From contig NC_088210.1 in the NCBI RefSeq assembly GCF_037126465.1, forward strand, positions 14,406,011 through 14,470,010: 64,000 nucleotides of DNA. The letters run 5' to 3'. The DNA comes from Ornithodoros turicata. Lineage: Eukaryota > Arthropoda > Arachnida > Ixodida > Argasidae. Below are positions 46,457 through 57,715 of this stretch, piece by piece; the stretch's first letter is position 1, and each line of letters starts with the position of its first letter. The notes beneath the pieces were generated by a model. The model ran no database searches, was not told where the DNA came from, and worked only from the letters and a program-made list of their open reading frames with translations. Position numbers and translations under genes: made by a program.

Positions 46457-46867
46457 CTTTGGACTCCAACAACCGTTCCATAAAGGATCCCAAAAGAAAA
46501 GGGAGTGCACCCCTCCCCCACACAATTTTATTCGTCACTCTCTCTCTCTCTTTCACATTCAATAGAGTTAACGAGGAACCACGAAACTATCACTGTTTAC
46601 ACAAGCGACGCGTTGTTCGTTAAATAATTGAGTGCCCAACTAATAGAGTAATAGAGTGCCCGACCGCTATTGTAACTTTTCTCGTTGCTTTTCTTTCACC
46701 TTTTGTTCTAGACTAATTAGTGCGCGCGACAGCTTATCGCATCCGCGTGCATGTGGATCAGTGGATGGATCAACGCTCTTTATTGTGCCTCGGAACTATA
46801 GAGGGAGGGAGGGAAAGAGAGTGACAGAACTATGGCGATACGACAGGGTATACGTGGTGAGGAAAAA

Positions 46868-47005
46868 AAAAAGGGTGGAGGGAGGGATATGTTTATTAAG
46901 AAAAAAGAAAGGAAAAGTCAGCCATACAGAGGTCAGCTTGCTATTCCTAAAAAAAGAGAAGAAAAGAAAAGGAAAAGAGAAAGAAGAACAATAAAAAAAA
47001 AAGCT
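46868..47005 (-). repeat. 5'-truncated 3' end of the C-tailed non-LTR retrotransposon
   Basis: GGGATATGTTTATTAAG, AAGTCAGCCATACAG and GTCAGCTTGCTATTCC match the 3' UTR at 60147-60230. Confidence 0.7.
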
Positions 47006-47027
47006 GAACACCTCTTCGTTAAGTGTG

Positions 47028-47309
47028 CACTCTTAAAAAAAAGGGTGTACTTTAACTCCTTTCCTTGCCACATATATAACACCCTCTTGGAGAGTACAAT
47101 TACGCTCAAAAGGGTGTCTCCTCACTCCCTCAAGGGAGTAGCATAACACCTTCTCCCTGCCGGGGAGTAATATTTTTGTGTGGGAGAGATTTACTAGACG
47201 GATTTCACATGGTACTATACAACAAGCACAACACACACATAACATACACAACATACACAACACAAGATCAACGATACAGGGCGATGCAAATTGCGGATAT
47301 TAACTTTTA

Positions 47310-47352
<43 letters not shown>

Positions 47353-47538
47353 ATTTATATATTATATATATATTTATATATTATAAGAGTAATATTACTC
47401 TCCAGTAGGGAGAAAGGTGTTATGCTACTCCCTTGAGGGAGTGAGGAGACACCCTTTTGAGCGTAATTGTACTCCCCAAAAGGGTGTTATATATGTGGCA
47501 AAAAAAGGAGTTAAAGTACACCCCATTTTTTAAGAGTG
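47028..47538. mobile_element. 511-bp foldback element with about 150-bp arms
   Basis: Left arm 47028-47177 and right arm 47385-47538 are almost fully complementary: CACTCTTAAAAA ends, GGGTGTACTTTAACTCC, CCACATATATAACACCC and TCACTCCCTCAAGGGAGTAG. The 207-bp centre ends in a long TA repeat. The CACTCTTAAAA ends are shared with the abundant hairpin MITE, suggesting one transposase. Confidence 0.9.
47316..47385 (+). repeat. TA-rich microsatellite in the foldback centre
   Basis: TATATATA runs broken by single T insertions. Confidence 0.9.
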
Positions 47539-47542
47539 TGCC

Positions 47543-49344
47543 ACTACGTTTCACGTTCTGCTTGGTCCTCTGTGGTCAAACTCTGGACGGGCTAAGAATT
47601 GGAGACAATGAAATGTTTATATTTGTTTTATGTGCAAATAAAAAGTGCGGTGAACAGGTGCGTGAGTCTGCCTTCAGTCGAGGAATTTATGAAAGTTGAT
47701 AACAAGAGGGCCTCTCGATAAGTCGTGTGCTTTCGAAAAAGATCAGGTACTATAGGCAGGCTTGGAGGTGTGAAAGGTACAACCTTGCAGAAGACGGCGT
47801 TGCTGGCGTCAGGCTATTTAAGAAGCGGGTCGTTGTCAATAAAATCCTGTTCGTCAGTCTGTGTTTGTGTCGTCTTTTTGTTGGTTCCCCGGCGCGGGGT
47901 ATTTTTAACGATTTTTAAACGTGAACCGCCGAACGACACAGTTTTTAATTCTTTTAGAATGCTGGAGATTCGCTATGTTGTTACGCGCAACCGCACCGCA
48001 CCCGCGTATACCGTAATGATTAGTCCTTTATATGCGAATGCGCAAGTATTTTGCGACTGTCCACTTCTATCCGCGGGTAGTGCATGCAGCTTCGAACTGG
48101 AACGCATTTGAAAGGCGAAGACTCAAAACGCCCAGTAAGAACGGACCGCGAACCACAACACCTCCATGATGATGATGATGATGTCTGGATCTGTCCTATA
48201 GTGCGTACAGCAGAGATGAAATATCTCAAACCTACATTCTGCATTTCCGACATCGCTGGAAATATAACTCCTCCTTTTGTGCGATATAGGGATATCCAGA
48301 TATAGGTTTTTTCATCATGGGCACTGTCGCGGCGACATTTTTTCTTCATAGTTCTGCCTATAGGGAATATGTTAGCTACTCATAGCATATAGTATGGATT
48401 CTCAATCACGGTCAATATCAAAGTATATAGGTGCCCGGCTCGGCTGTATTCCTCGGTAAAGACAGGGTGAAGAAAGCCGTGTTTTGGTTGAACGTGCTGT
48501 GCGGTGAGGTTCTGTTGTCAGCGTGTATCGGGGAGGGGGGCTTGGAAAGCGGGAGAAGTCGAGGGTGGTTCGAATCTATAAGCCGTTCGTGGTGCCGTTC
48601 CCGAGTTTTCCTCGAAGGCTGTATATAGGGGTCATCAAATCAGCCCATAGGGTCTCATCTAGCGATATATCGGAGTATTGACAAGAATATTGCCCGGAAA
48701 AGTACATCAACCAACGTACTAACTGCGTCTTGGGCCGACTTCTAGGGGAACTGTGCCGACAAAAGTCTGAAAGCGTCTGACGAAAACCCAGAAAAAACAT
48801 ACAAGGGGGGACACTATATACGAGCCTCACAACACCCAGTTGCATACTTCAATTATCTCGCAGCCTCTACCTTTTCTTCAACTATACCATTATTCAATCA
48901 ACCAACGATCCAATATGGCGACCAACCAGAAACAACTCGACACAGATACACCTTGTTTCTATTCACTTACACCCCTCGTCCCCCGAATGGCAGTAAATCT
49001 ATTTCAGAGTTCCACAGTCTGACTGACTACTTTGCTCGGTTAAATTGAAACTGGATGACCACGTGCTTTATATATTCGCGCAGTGTAATAGTCTACCCAT
49101 GCGGCGTTTTGTGACGTAAATGCTTCGTATGCGTAGATTGGGCTACAGGTGTGCTATGGAACAAGGCCCGTCTAACGTCCTGAAGTGGTCCAACTGTGCC
49201 TCACGTATTCTTTCCGTGTCCCCGTTAAGTTGATTTGGGCGTCGCTGCATGTATAGAACGTGTAAACTGTTTCAAAGTTGGAGCAGGAGCGCCGCAAATT
49301 CTCACCATTGGCACAGTTACCAACAGTGGCATATAAACTTTCTG
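47543..49344. other. No gene; one SINE fragment
   Basis: 48722-48800 (minus) holds TTGGGCCGACTTCTAGGGGA and ACTGTGCCGACAAAAGTC of the SINE body. 47840-47920 resembles the GGTACGAAAAAGACGACAC terminal family of 26847. The rest is unassigned. Confidence 0.45.
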
Positions 49345-49748
49345 CACTCTAAATCTTTTCACACCTTTAAAGGTGTAACAACGTGCATGGCGCACGCCTT
49401 TTTAGGTGTAATTTTGGTAACATCATAATGGAGCACGGTTTCGCACAAATTTTCTTTACTCGAGTGTTGTCTGTCCTCCAAAAATTCAGTCTTGCAACAT
49501 CTCAACATTGTTCAACAGTATTGTAGACACTGGCGCGTGCTCGATAGCGATGCATATATGCATATTAGCTCGTACCTACGATATCCAAGACATAATGAAA
49601 GCACGATTTGCACTGACACTTGATCTTTAGTAATGCTTTCCAAATTTTGTAAAATATCGTCCTGGAGATGCAATGTTACGCAGCCAGGTTGAATGTTCAT
49701 AGCGCACACCTTTAAAGGTGTGAAAAAGTTCGTGGCACTTTCTGGAGT
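49345..49748. mobile_element. Inverted-repeat element with ACACCTTTAAAGGTGT ends
   Basis: CACTCTAAATCTTTTCACAC plus CTTTAAAGGTGTAAC at the left; GCGCACACCTTTAAAGGTGT and GAAAAAGTT near the right. Each end is also a short palindrome. Confidence 0.6.
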
Positions 49749-49749
49749 C

Positions 49750-51050
49750 TAACTGCGCCATTCACTCCCTGCTTATCGTCGTGAAGTGGTGTTCTTGCGT
49801 ATCTAATTAAGTATCATTAACATCAATCGGCTGTTTTTAAAGACAAAAGGGAGAGACTGTGGAATAACCTGATGGGCAATATATTCAGGTGGCATTTTCT
49901 CGCGTGCTGGCTGCGCGTAACGCTTCTATTTTAATCATTAAATAATTACACCACCAGCACATCGCGTGGGTTCCTGCGAGCTCATTTAGTTATCTGTTTC
50001 AGTCTTCAATTTTCTTGCTTTAATTGATAAAACGTTGGTAATGAACTCAGATTATTTTCACTACGTAAATCAGTGAGAAGCTAAAGCTATCTTAATCGTT
50101 ACCGTAAAAAACACTCGCTTATTATTTTTCGAAACAACGACCGCAACAACAATTAAATTGCGAATGCTGACGGGGGCGTATTATTTTTCGAAGCGCGGAC
50201 CATTATCTTTCGGGAGTAATGGTCCGCCGAACAGGCAGACTCCTCATTTGCCCCGTGTGTGTCTAAATGGACAGGACCCAGGAACGCCGCTACTGCTGTC
50301 ATTGATGACAAATTACTTTTTCCGTCGCTTTGACGGGTCTCGCAAGGAAACAAGATCAGCTCTCCGACAGAAAGAAAGAAAAAAAAGAGAGAGAAGGGAG
50401 AACGCAGCATTATTGAGCTATCCAGCGTTGCCAGGCGAGAGGAAGAACACACACAACATCCGAAAACATCCCTCGTTTATATAGATGAAATTCGTCTTAT
50501 TCATTCCCTCGAGAACCAACATCTTCCTCGAAAGGAAGATCACGCAGTATATATAGGCTACAAACGGCGTTGATCTCGAATGACATCGAAGTGGCGTTAT
50601 GTAGTTTGCAGATGTCGTATAAGATATAGGTTAGACGTCTAACAATGCGCAGCAGAACTGTCACGACATCGCGAGAGCGCGGAGGGTTCAAAGTGTGAAA
50701 CGCCGTGCAACCTGTCGTCGTGCCGTCGTTCCGGCGAAAAACCCTTGCGTGACATTCGAGTGTCAAACTATATACGGTGAAGGATTCTAACGTTTGCGCC
50801 GGGTCCGACGAGGCGAAAGGGACGGTTTCAAATTGAACTGTCGCGTATTGTTTGACGTGCCGAGCAGAAGGATGGGCTTAAGTTTGAGAAAGGATAATCT
50901 TTCCGCGAGTTTTCCCCCGATTCCAGTATTATATACGTTCACTCCAGAAAGAGAGTTCCGTGTCAGCGCCGCGAAGCAAGTGTGGCTATGAGCGCTAGAA
51001 AGAGAACTTCGCCGCGCAACACGCTATATGCACGCTTGAAACGGGAACGT
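49750..51050. other. No gene; short SINE tail at 50945-50995
   Basis: AGAGTTCCGTGTCAGCGCCG and AGCAAGTGTGGCTATGAGCG is the minus-strand tail of the second SINE type. The remainder shows nothing I can name. Confidence 0.45.
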
Positions 51051-51055
51051 TCTAG

Positions 51056-51310
51056 TGGATTCTAAAATCAGAGCTTCACCGCATAGCACGTTCGTATCCA
51101 ACTATCATTCCGAATGGCAACGTTCTGTCCCTTGATTTGAGGAAAACCGGGGGCGTACGCCATTTTTCTGGCAATTATGTGAACTGCATAATGCCACAAA
51201 AATGGCGTACGCCCCCGTTTTCAGGGGAACAAATTGGGGGAAAGAACGATGTCTCTCGGGATCATGGTTGACTAGAGGCGTGCTATGTGGTGAAGTTCAC
51301 TTTTAAGACT
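51056..51310. mobile_element. CACTC-family hairpin MITE, older copy
   Basis: TTCTAAAATCAGAGCTTCAC to GTGAAGTTCACTTTTAAGAC; inner arms GGGGCGTACGCCATTTTT and its complement. Confidence 0.75.
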
Positions 51311-51360
51311 GAAGAATAAACGCAACACAAGCCTCACAACGCCCAGTGGTGTACTTCAAC

Positions 51361-51845
51361 TGCCACCATTCGATTAAAACAGAACGTCACATATTGTACT
51401 GTGCAGGCCAATGCACGGACTGATATCGTTATCACAGCTGATTTGTGGAAAGCGCGGGGCGTACGCCTTTATGTGACAATTAACATAGGTGCACAAGTGT
51501 CACAAAAGGGGGTACGCCTCCCGTTTTCACCCAATTACGGGGGCAGAACGATGTCATTCGGGATGGTGTTTGGCTATACACTCTTAAAAATGAACTTCAC
51601 CACATAGCACGCTCCTAGCCAACCATCACCCCGAATGACAACGTTCTCGCCCTAGATTTGTTGAAAACGGGAGGAGGAGCCTATTTTGTGCCGTGCATAA
51701 TGGCACAAAATAGGCTCCTCCTCCCGTTTTCAACAAATCAGGGGCGAGAACGTTGTCATTCGGGATGATGGTTGGCTAGGAGCGTGCTATGTGGTGAAGT
51801 TCATTTTTAAGAGTGTAAGAGCGCGTTATGCGGTGAATAACCTCA
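51361..51845. mobile_element. Older MITE interrupted by a young MITE
   Basis: The outer element runs AAAACAGAACGTCACATATT to TGGTGTTTGGCTA, is broken at 51577-51817, and resumes AGAGCGCGTTATGCGGTGAA. Confidence 0.8.
51579..51815. mobile_element. Pristine CACTC hairpin MITE (AGCCTATTTTGTGC subtype)
   Basis: 237 bp from CACTC to GAGTG with TA on each side. The two halves are almost perfectly complementary, GGAGGAGCCTATTTTGTGCC meeting GGCACAAAATAGGCTCCTCC. Appears the youngest copy in the window. Confidence 0.93.
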
Positions 51846-51871
51846 GTTTTACGAGGCGCCGTGTCACGTCG

Positions 51872-52117
51872 CGACTGGGAGGTACCCGGGTTCGAATCCC
51901 GGTGCCGGCTGTACTGCCTGGGATCTTTCTTGGTTTTTCCTCAGACGGAGAAAGGGGGGGGGGGTGAGGTCAGACATATATGCCGGCACAGTTCCCTTAG
52001 AAGTCGACCCAGGACGCACATTCTCCCCATAGCGTTAGTCCTGATGTTGTCCACCTGTGTGAGGCCGACAACGGTGAGCTCTTTCTGCTTTACCACCACC
52101 ACTACCACGACCATCTG
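51872..52117 (+). repeat. tRNA-derived SINE, Ruka-like
   Basis: B box GGTTCGAATCCCGGTGCCGG, TTTTTCCTCAGAC, GGCACAGTTCCCTTAGAAGT, GAGGCCGACAACGG and an ACC-repeat tail are in the order seen at 11781-11986. A G-run near 51952-51962 interrupts the middle. Confidence 0.85.
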
Positions 52118-52189
52118 TTTTACGAGTGGGCTCGAACCATGGGGCCCGACGATACAATTACGTCGCTCTTGATATGAGGAGAAAAACAA

Positions 52190-52555
52190 TCATCGTTCCT
52201 CCCTCTCCTGATTCGTTTAAGCGTACGTGTTTTTGTGACGTGTATGCAGTCACGTTAATTGTCACAGAAAGGCGTACGTCATACTTTTTCCACAAATCAG
52301 GATTGATAGCGCTATCATTCTGTGCAATGGTTGGCCTTCCGAGTGTCATGCGGTGAAGCTCTGTTTCAAGAGTATACACCTCTTCGTGGCAATTACCGCA
52401 CAGCGAAATTGTCACAATTAACATACCCGCGTAAGCGTCACACAAAGACGTGCGCCTCCAGTTTTCAACAAATCAGAGAAGAGAACGTCTGTCATTCAGG
52501 ATGATTGTTTGCTATATAGAGGCGTGTTACGCCGTGAAGTTATGATTGTATAGTG
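52190..52555. mobile_element. Two decayed CACTC-family MITEs
   Basis: GGCGTACGTC, GATAGCGCTATCATTCTGTG and GTGAAGCTCTGTTTCAAGAG in the first; TTTTCAACAAATCAGAGAAG and GTGAAGTTATG in the second. Confidence 0.6.
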
Positions 52556-53267
52556 CAAAGGGAAACCTCGCAAATAGCAGGAAGGAAGTTTTCTTTTTTT
52601 TTTTGCTTGCCAGCCAACATTACACCCAGACCCAAAAAGAAAGATACGAAAAAGGTGCAAAGATTGCATAACTTACGTTACCCAAGACATGTGCATTTCG
52701 CAGAATCACTTTCGAAGTAGTAGTCGTGCTACGCAAACGAAAGAGGGAGCGCTGCACGTTGCTCGTTCTTCTCATTAGTTCTTACAAGAACGGAATGGTA
52801 GAATAAATTGCGAAAGGTGGAATATATGATAGCGCTTGCGTGCGTCCGGAACGATGGGGTCGACGCACGCAACCATTCTCTACGGTATGGGCGAGCAGGC
52901 GAAAGGAAAACGCGTTAATGAAGTATGTGCTTCGCGCGATTTCAAAAGAATTCCTAATCGTATACACTCTAAAAACGGAGCTTCGCCGCACAGCGCCCTC
53001 CTATAGCCAACCACCTTGCCGAATTACAACGTTTTCTCCCTTATTATATTTGCTGAAAACAGGGGGCGTACGCCATTTTTGTGGCAATTATGCGCTCTAA
53101 GAAAAAAGGGTGTGAAAAGGTGGTAACTTCTATAGTTACCACCTAGGTCAACATATAGCGTCCGATAAAGGGTGTAAAAGGGTGGTAAAAGAAATTATCA
53201 CATATCCAAATTGCTACAAAAAGGCGTACGCCCCCCTTCGCTCATCGAATCAAAAGCGGTAACCCTA

Positions 53268-53516
53268 CACTCTTAAAAATGAACTTCACCGCATAGCACG
53301 CTGCTAGCCAACCATCATCTCGAATGATATCGTTATCTGCCCTGATTTGTTGAAAACGGGAGGCGTACGCCATTTTTGTGAGAATTATGTTGTTCATAAT
53401 TGTCACAAAAAAGGCGTACGCCTCCCGTTTGCGACAAATCAGGGCAGATAACGATATCATTCGAGATGATGGTTGGCTAGGAGGGTGCTATGCGGTGAAG
53501 TTCATTTCTAAGAGTG
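53268..53516. mobile_element. Intact CACTC hairpin MITE
   Basis: 249 bp, flanked ACCCTA on the left and TATCATTCG on the right. Removing the element and one TA restores ACCCTATCATTCG, the uninterrupted sequence found at 58797-58809. Confidence 0.92.
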
Positions 53517-53531
53517 TATCATTCGTACGTA

Positions 53532-53761
53532 CACTGTTAACTTCACCACATGGCACGCTCCTAGCCATCCATCATACCGAATGATATCATTCTGTGTCAT
53601 GATTTGTTCAAAACAAGGGGGAGGCGCCTATCTGGGACAAGATAATCTGTCCCAAATAGGCGCCTCCTCCCATTTTCAACAAATCAATGCAGAGAATGAT
53701 ATCATTCGGAATGATGGTTGGCTAGGAGCGTGCTATGTGGTGAAGTTCTGTTTTAACAGTG
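53532..53761. mobile_element. CACTG hairpin MITE (GGCGCC-loop subtype)
   Basis: CACTGTTAACTTCACC to GGTGAAGTTCTGTTTTAACAGTG with TA flanks; inner arms GAGGCGCCTATCTGGGACA and the complement. Sister of 1-231. Confidence 0.9.
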
Positions 53762-54067
53762 TAGCAGGTAGAACTTTGCAACCTTTTATGCACAACATAT
53801 GCGACAAGTATTACCTCCTAAAAGGTGTAACTGCTCCATCCTTTTTTCTAAGAGTGTGGAGTAATTGAATGAATGTTCAATTGAACTAATGTTCGAATGC
53901 ACTAACAACCCCTCGTTGAATCATCACCATCAAATAATACAAACGTGAATAAAATATTGATATGTGCGATCAATAAAAGTTGCTGTTGATATAGCTCCGA
54001 TTCGTTAAGGCGTACGCCTTTTTGTGAAACTTACGCTGTTACGTTAACTGTCAGAATTTTGTATTCT

Positions 54068-54320
54068 TTTTTTGATTCCGTGTTAGTGCCGCGAAGCAGC
54101 TGTGGCTATGAGCGGCGTACAGATGTGGACAGGTGGAGAGAGGACAGCAGGAAGGAGTGGGGAGACAGGGGTGTTAACTGTCGGTAGGTGTGTGTGTGTA
54201 TGGGGGGGGGGGGGTGATGATGGAACGCTCAAGTGGGCAACGCCACGACTGTCGCAGGAGGGATCGTTCGTCCTGGGCCGACTTCACGAGGCCATTTGTG
54301 CACAGCCAGCGCCCGGATTG
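54068..54320 (-). repeat. tRNA-derived SINE, second type
   Basis: GATTCCGTGTTAGTGCCGCG, AGCAGCTGTGGCTATGAGCG, GGAGAGAGGACAGCAGGAAG and TCCTGGGCCGACTTCACGAG follow the order at 27002-27255. MITE fragments flank it (54010-54055, 54320-54415). Confidence 0.75.
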
Positions 54321-54424
54321 GAACCCGAAAAAGGCGTACGCCCCGCGCTTTCCACAAATCACGAGTGATAACGGTACCATTATGTGCAATGGTTTTCCTT
54401 CAGCGTGTATTAAGAGTCCATGAC

Positions 54425-55460
54425 TTAGCATTGGCACGCACCCGGATAAAAATAAAGCCAATCAATCAATCAATCAATAGGAGACATTGTTACCGCACAC
54501 CAGTTGAATGACTTATGCTGGCTTTTAACCTTTCATAACGCGAAAAACCGAGAGAAACCAGTACGAAAGAACGCCATCGAAGATAACAAAAACAAACAAA
54601 CAAAACAAACAAAACCCGATCGTGGCTCTCATTCGTCAAATGCCGCACGTACTCCATCACGATCAAACAGGGGTAACGGGTTAATATTCACGTCAGCAGC
54701 TCCGTCGGTGCAACCCTCTCCCTCATCATCGATCAGGATACACGGCACGAGGAACACGTATAGCCCAGCCCACACCTGTTGCAGCCCGCTCTCATGCATT
54801 GTCCATCACGCACCTTTAACACGCTTTTTCCCTAAAGACACACATTTTCTTGTTTTTTCATTCATTTATTTATTTATTTATATATATTTGCGCGACCCCC
54901 TCTTGTTTTCTGACGCTCCATCATCGAGCAACCCCTCCAACGTTGCCTCAATCAAAACTTCTCCTGACAGGTTCGCTAGACCAAAATACATTCTTTGCTG
55001 GTGCGAGGCCCCCCCGCCGAGTGTCCATGATTACGTCCATTGGGGCGCTGCTCTTATCAGGGCTGCTGCGAGGGGCACCTGACAGTATAGTTTGTTCCAT
55101 TGTGGTTGCTCTTCATCTTTCGCTTGTCCTTCGCGCCTGTTTCTCTCTCTCTCTTCTTCTTCTTCCTCCTCTTCTTCTTTTTTTGCTTCACCCTTTTTTT
55201 TTTTTTGGAGGGTCATGACCATCTGAGATATCAAGAGGACGGACGAGCGAGCGGCGTTGCCGCTCCGATGGTTCTTTCCCGATACATATATAGGGACGGG
55301 AGATTCACTGGTATCTGCGGCGACAGAGGATCGAACTGGGACGTATAGTATATGACATTATTTGTTATCTACGCAAATGTTATTGGATGTCCAGAAATTA
55401 CGAGGGATGGGCAGGTGGTCGAATGGGAGTGTGCAAAATGAAATAAATGCGTCTTTTATA
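54425..55460. other. No supported gene
   Basis: A 192-codon plus frame (54504-55082) has low-complexity and AT-rich stretches and no domain. T/C-rich tracts lie at 55141-55208. Confidence 0.35.
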
Positions 55461-55464
55461 TAGG

Positions 55465-55769
55465 AATAGACCTCTATACCCGAGAAACGCCATCATGACG
55501 TTGGTAGACAGACTGAAACCGAAACAAATCGGAAGGGGAGGGCTGGGTTCCACCCACGAATGGGCACTTGTTAGCTGCCTCCTATTGGAAGAAAAATAGG
55601 AACTGAAGGTGGCGTCCCTTTCAGGGACCATCGCAATCCCCTCAAGACCGTGGCTTTCGGGCGCGAACTTGTTCGCCCCTATAGCTTCCAGCGTAGTTCA
55701 ACTCTACCAAATTGGTGGCGCTGTGGTGCACTATGACGTCATTTGTTTACAAACGGGGAGAGGTCTATT
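55465..55769 (+). mobile_element. AATAGACC MITE, full reference copy
   Basis: 305 bp with short inverted ends AATAGACCTCTA and GAGAGGTCTATT. It contains CATCATGACGTTGGTAGACA, CCTATTGGAAGAAAAATAGG and ACCAAATTGGTGGCGCTG. Non-coding; superfamily not established. Confidence 0.85.
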
Positions 55770-55895
55770 ATGTACATCAGTCTTCCCCATCATCCTACCT
55801 TTCTCGAGCACAAGCAGCAAACAGACAGGGCAGAGGCGGAGAGTTTTCATTTTCCCAGGGGGTGCAAGAGCGCACCGCGAAATAAGTACTCTGGC

Positions 55896-56075
55896 GGGGG
55901 GGGGGGGGATATGTTTATTAAGAAACAAAAAAAGGTAAGCCAGATGGATGTAGGTGTGTTATTCCAAAGAAAGAGTGAAATGGGGGAGACAAAAACGGCA
56001 AAGAAAAAGAAAGCAAAAGAAAACAAAAAGAAGGAAAGAAAAGGAAAAGAAAAATGAAGAACACAAAACTAAAGC
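55896..56075 (-). repeat. 5'-truncated 3' end of the C-tailed non-LTR retrotransposon
   Basis: A run of about 12 G precedes GATATGTTTATTAAG, then the AAGCCAGATGGATG and TGTTATTCCAAAG segments of the 3' UTR. Confidence 0.7.
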
Positions 56076-57030
56076 TGAAGAATCACACACTCTGGCGGGA
56101 TCTTATGATGTATGCAGAACTGGTATAGAAATAAGAGGAAGGAAGAACAGAAAAAAACAACACAAAAGAAAAAAACAGAGAGAACGTAAACAGTGAACAT
56201 GTGCACAACTGAAGGCATTACGCCTTTGAAAACTGACTGCAAAAGGAACAAAATGCATTGAATCCTCGGTGTTTGACCCGAAATGCGCGCAATATTATGA
56301 ATATGGTCAATGAAATGGAGCAGCGGGAGCTGAACCCGCTCCCAACGGATATGCGTTCCGAAGATTCTACCGTTACACCTCACTGCCAGCTGCTGGCACC
56401 TTTTCGACTGCTTCGTTTCATTGATCGGATTGCTTTGGGCGAAATTCAGGCTATGTGTTGTGTCATCCTCTGTGTTTCTTCGCCTCACTTTCTACTGTGA
56501 TAATGAGTATGGTGGGCGGATACATATTTTACAAATTGCAAGATGCATTTTTGGAGTTGGTGCCTCTTCGCTCTTTTGACCCGGGCGCGCCGAGCCCCAA
56601 AGGTTGGTGTCAGTCTCTTAGCGGGACTTCCCGGGGGAGGCGGCGCCCCCCCCCCCCAGTTCATGTTCCGGGGGGGGGGGGTGGCAAGGCCCCCCCCCCC
56701 CCCCGCAGTCGGCGCCTATCAGACAGGGGATGTAAACACAGCAAAACAATGAACCGTGTGACAAGGAAGGCTAAATATGTTAAATTTGCTAGTCAAAATT
56801 GCGGTAAAACGACTCGGCACGACGTCTGATGGGCAATAATTTCCAGTTTTGTCAGGCAACAGTGATCGATGTTCCCGACTGGCTTGCTTCTCCTGACGGC
56901 TACGTAGTCGACGCGTATCCAGCTTATTTTGTTTTAGCCACAGTGTTATCTCATGCAATGTAGTTTTGCCGCCGTACATGACCAGCACTGCACACACAAA
57001 TTCGCAATGTGCAGTTGGTAGCGACTTGGA
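56076..57030. other. No supported gene; long G/C homopolymers
   Basis: 56580-56705 is a GC-rich block with alternating C- and G-runs. The 80-codon plus frame at 56258-56500 looks protein-like (NIMNMVNEMEQRELNP) but has no recognised domain. Confidence 0.35.
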
Positions 57031-57034
57031 CGCT

Positions 57035-57145
57035 TACGAACCCCCCCCCCCTGTCCCCCACTCCTTCCTGCTGTCCTCTCTCCATGTGTCCACGTCTGTA
57101 CGCCGCTCATAGCCACAGTTGCTTCGCGGCGCTAACACACACACA
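57035..57145 (+). repeat. tRNA-SINE tail, second type
   Basis: CCCCACTCCTTCCTGCTGTC, CACGTCTGTACGCCGCTCAT and GCCACAGTTGCTTCGCGGCG, ending in CA repeats. Confidence 0.8.
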
Positions 57146-57715
57146 AAAAATATTATCGTTATTATTATGTATATAGAATGTGTGCGCCGGATTAATGATA
57201 TGACTCTGCAGGAGACACCAACCACTCGTCCGCGAGCCTTCCGAATAAGACCCCGTCAGATAAGAACACGCGTCGAACGTGTCGCACGTGACACGACAGT
57301 ACGCGTCCGTGTGCGTCGCAGAAACATTTGTCACGATGGAGCGTCTGGTATCATCTAGACAGACTCGTTATCCACACCACCGTCCCTCTGGGGAAGTGGG
57401 TCAAACAAAAGGAGACCGAAGATCATTTGCGAGCCCGTCCCCGAGGAACAGAGCGGGCGAACGGCTTCTGTTTCTGTCCGTGTATGAAGAGATGAACGGA
57501 GGCGTCCTCGTGATATTTTTAAGGGGTATACTCGTTTCATACTGAGATATCGAGTGGCCAATTTGCCCGGGAGTCGAAGGTATAGCGGTTGCCTTTCTGG
57601 AGTCGAAAGATTAAACCCAAAATAGAAAAAAAAAAAATCAACGGAGAAAAAAAAAAAAAAAGGAGCGGTGCTTCATGTTACTTGTTATACTGAAGGCGTA
57701 TTTTGGAGTCTCCGC

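Larger units (their letters stand above)
52968..53863. mobile_element. Multi-level nest of inverted-repeat MITEs
   Basis: An outer CACTC MITE (from 52968) is broken at 53093 by an element beginning CTCTAAGAAAAAAGGGTGTG. The outer sequence resumes near 53210 and is broken again at the TA before 53268. A matching CTTTTTTCTAAGAGTGTG end lies at 53840-53860. Inner intact copies are given separately. Confidence 0.7.

Noticed and set aside
53268..53761. Repeated small frames containing motifs such as FQQIRADNDIIRDDGWLG
   Set aside because: They are the translation of the hairpin MITE right arm, present in every copy; not a protein family.
54504..55082. 192-codon plus frame
   Set aside because: Contains translated TTTA repeats and low-complexity Ser/Lys/Gln/Thr tracts, lacks any domain, and has no homologue elsewhere in the window.
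56580..56705. CpG-island-like promoter block
   Set aside because: The GC content comes from long C and G homopolymers, possibly sequencing or assembly artefacts, with no gene start beside it.
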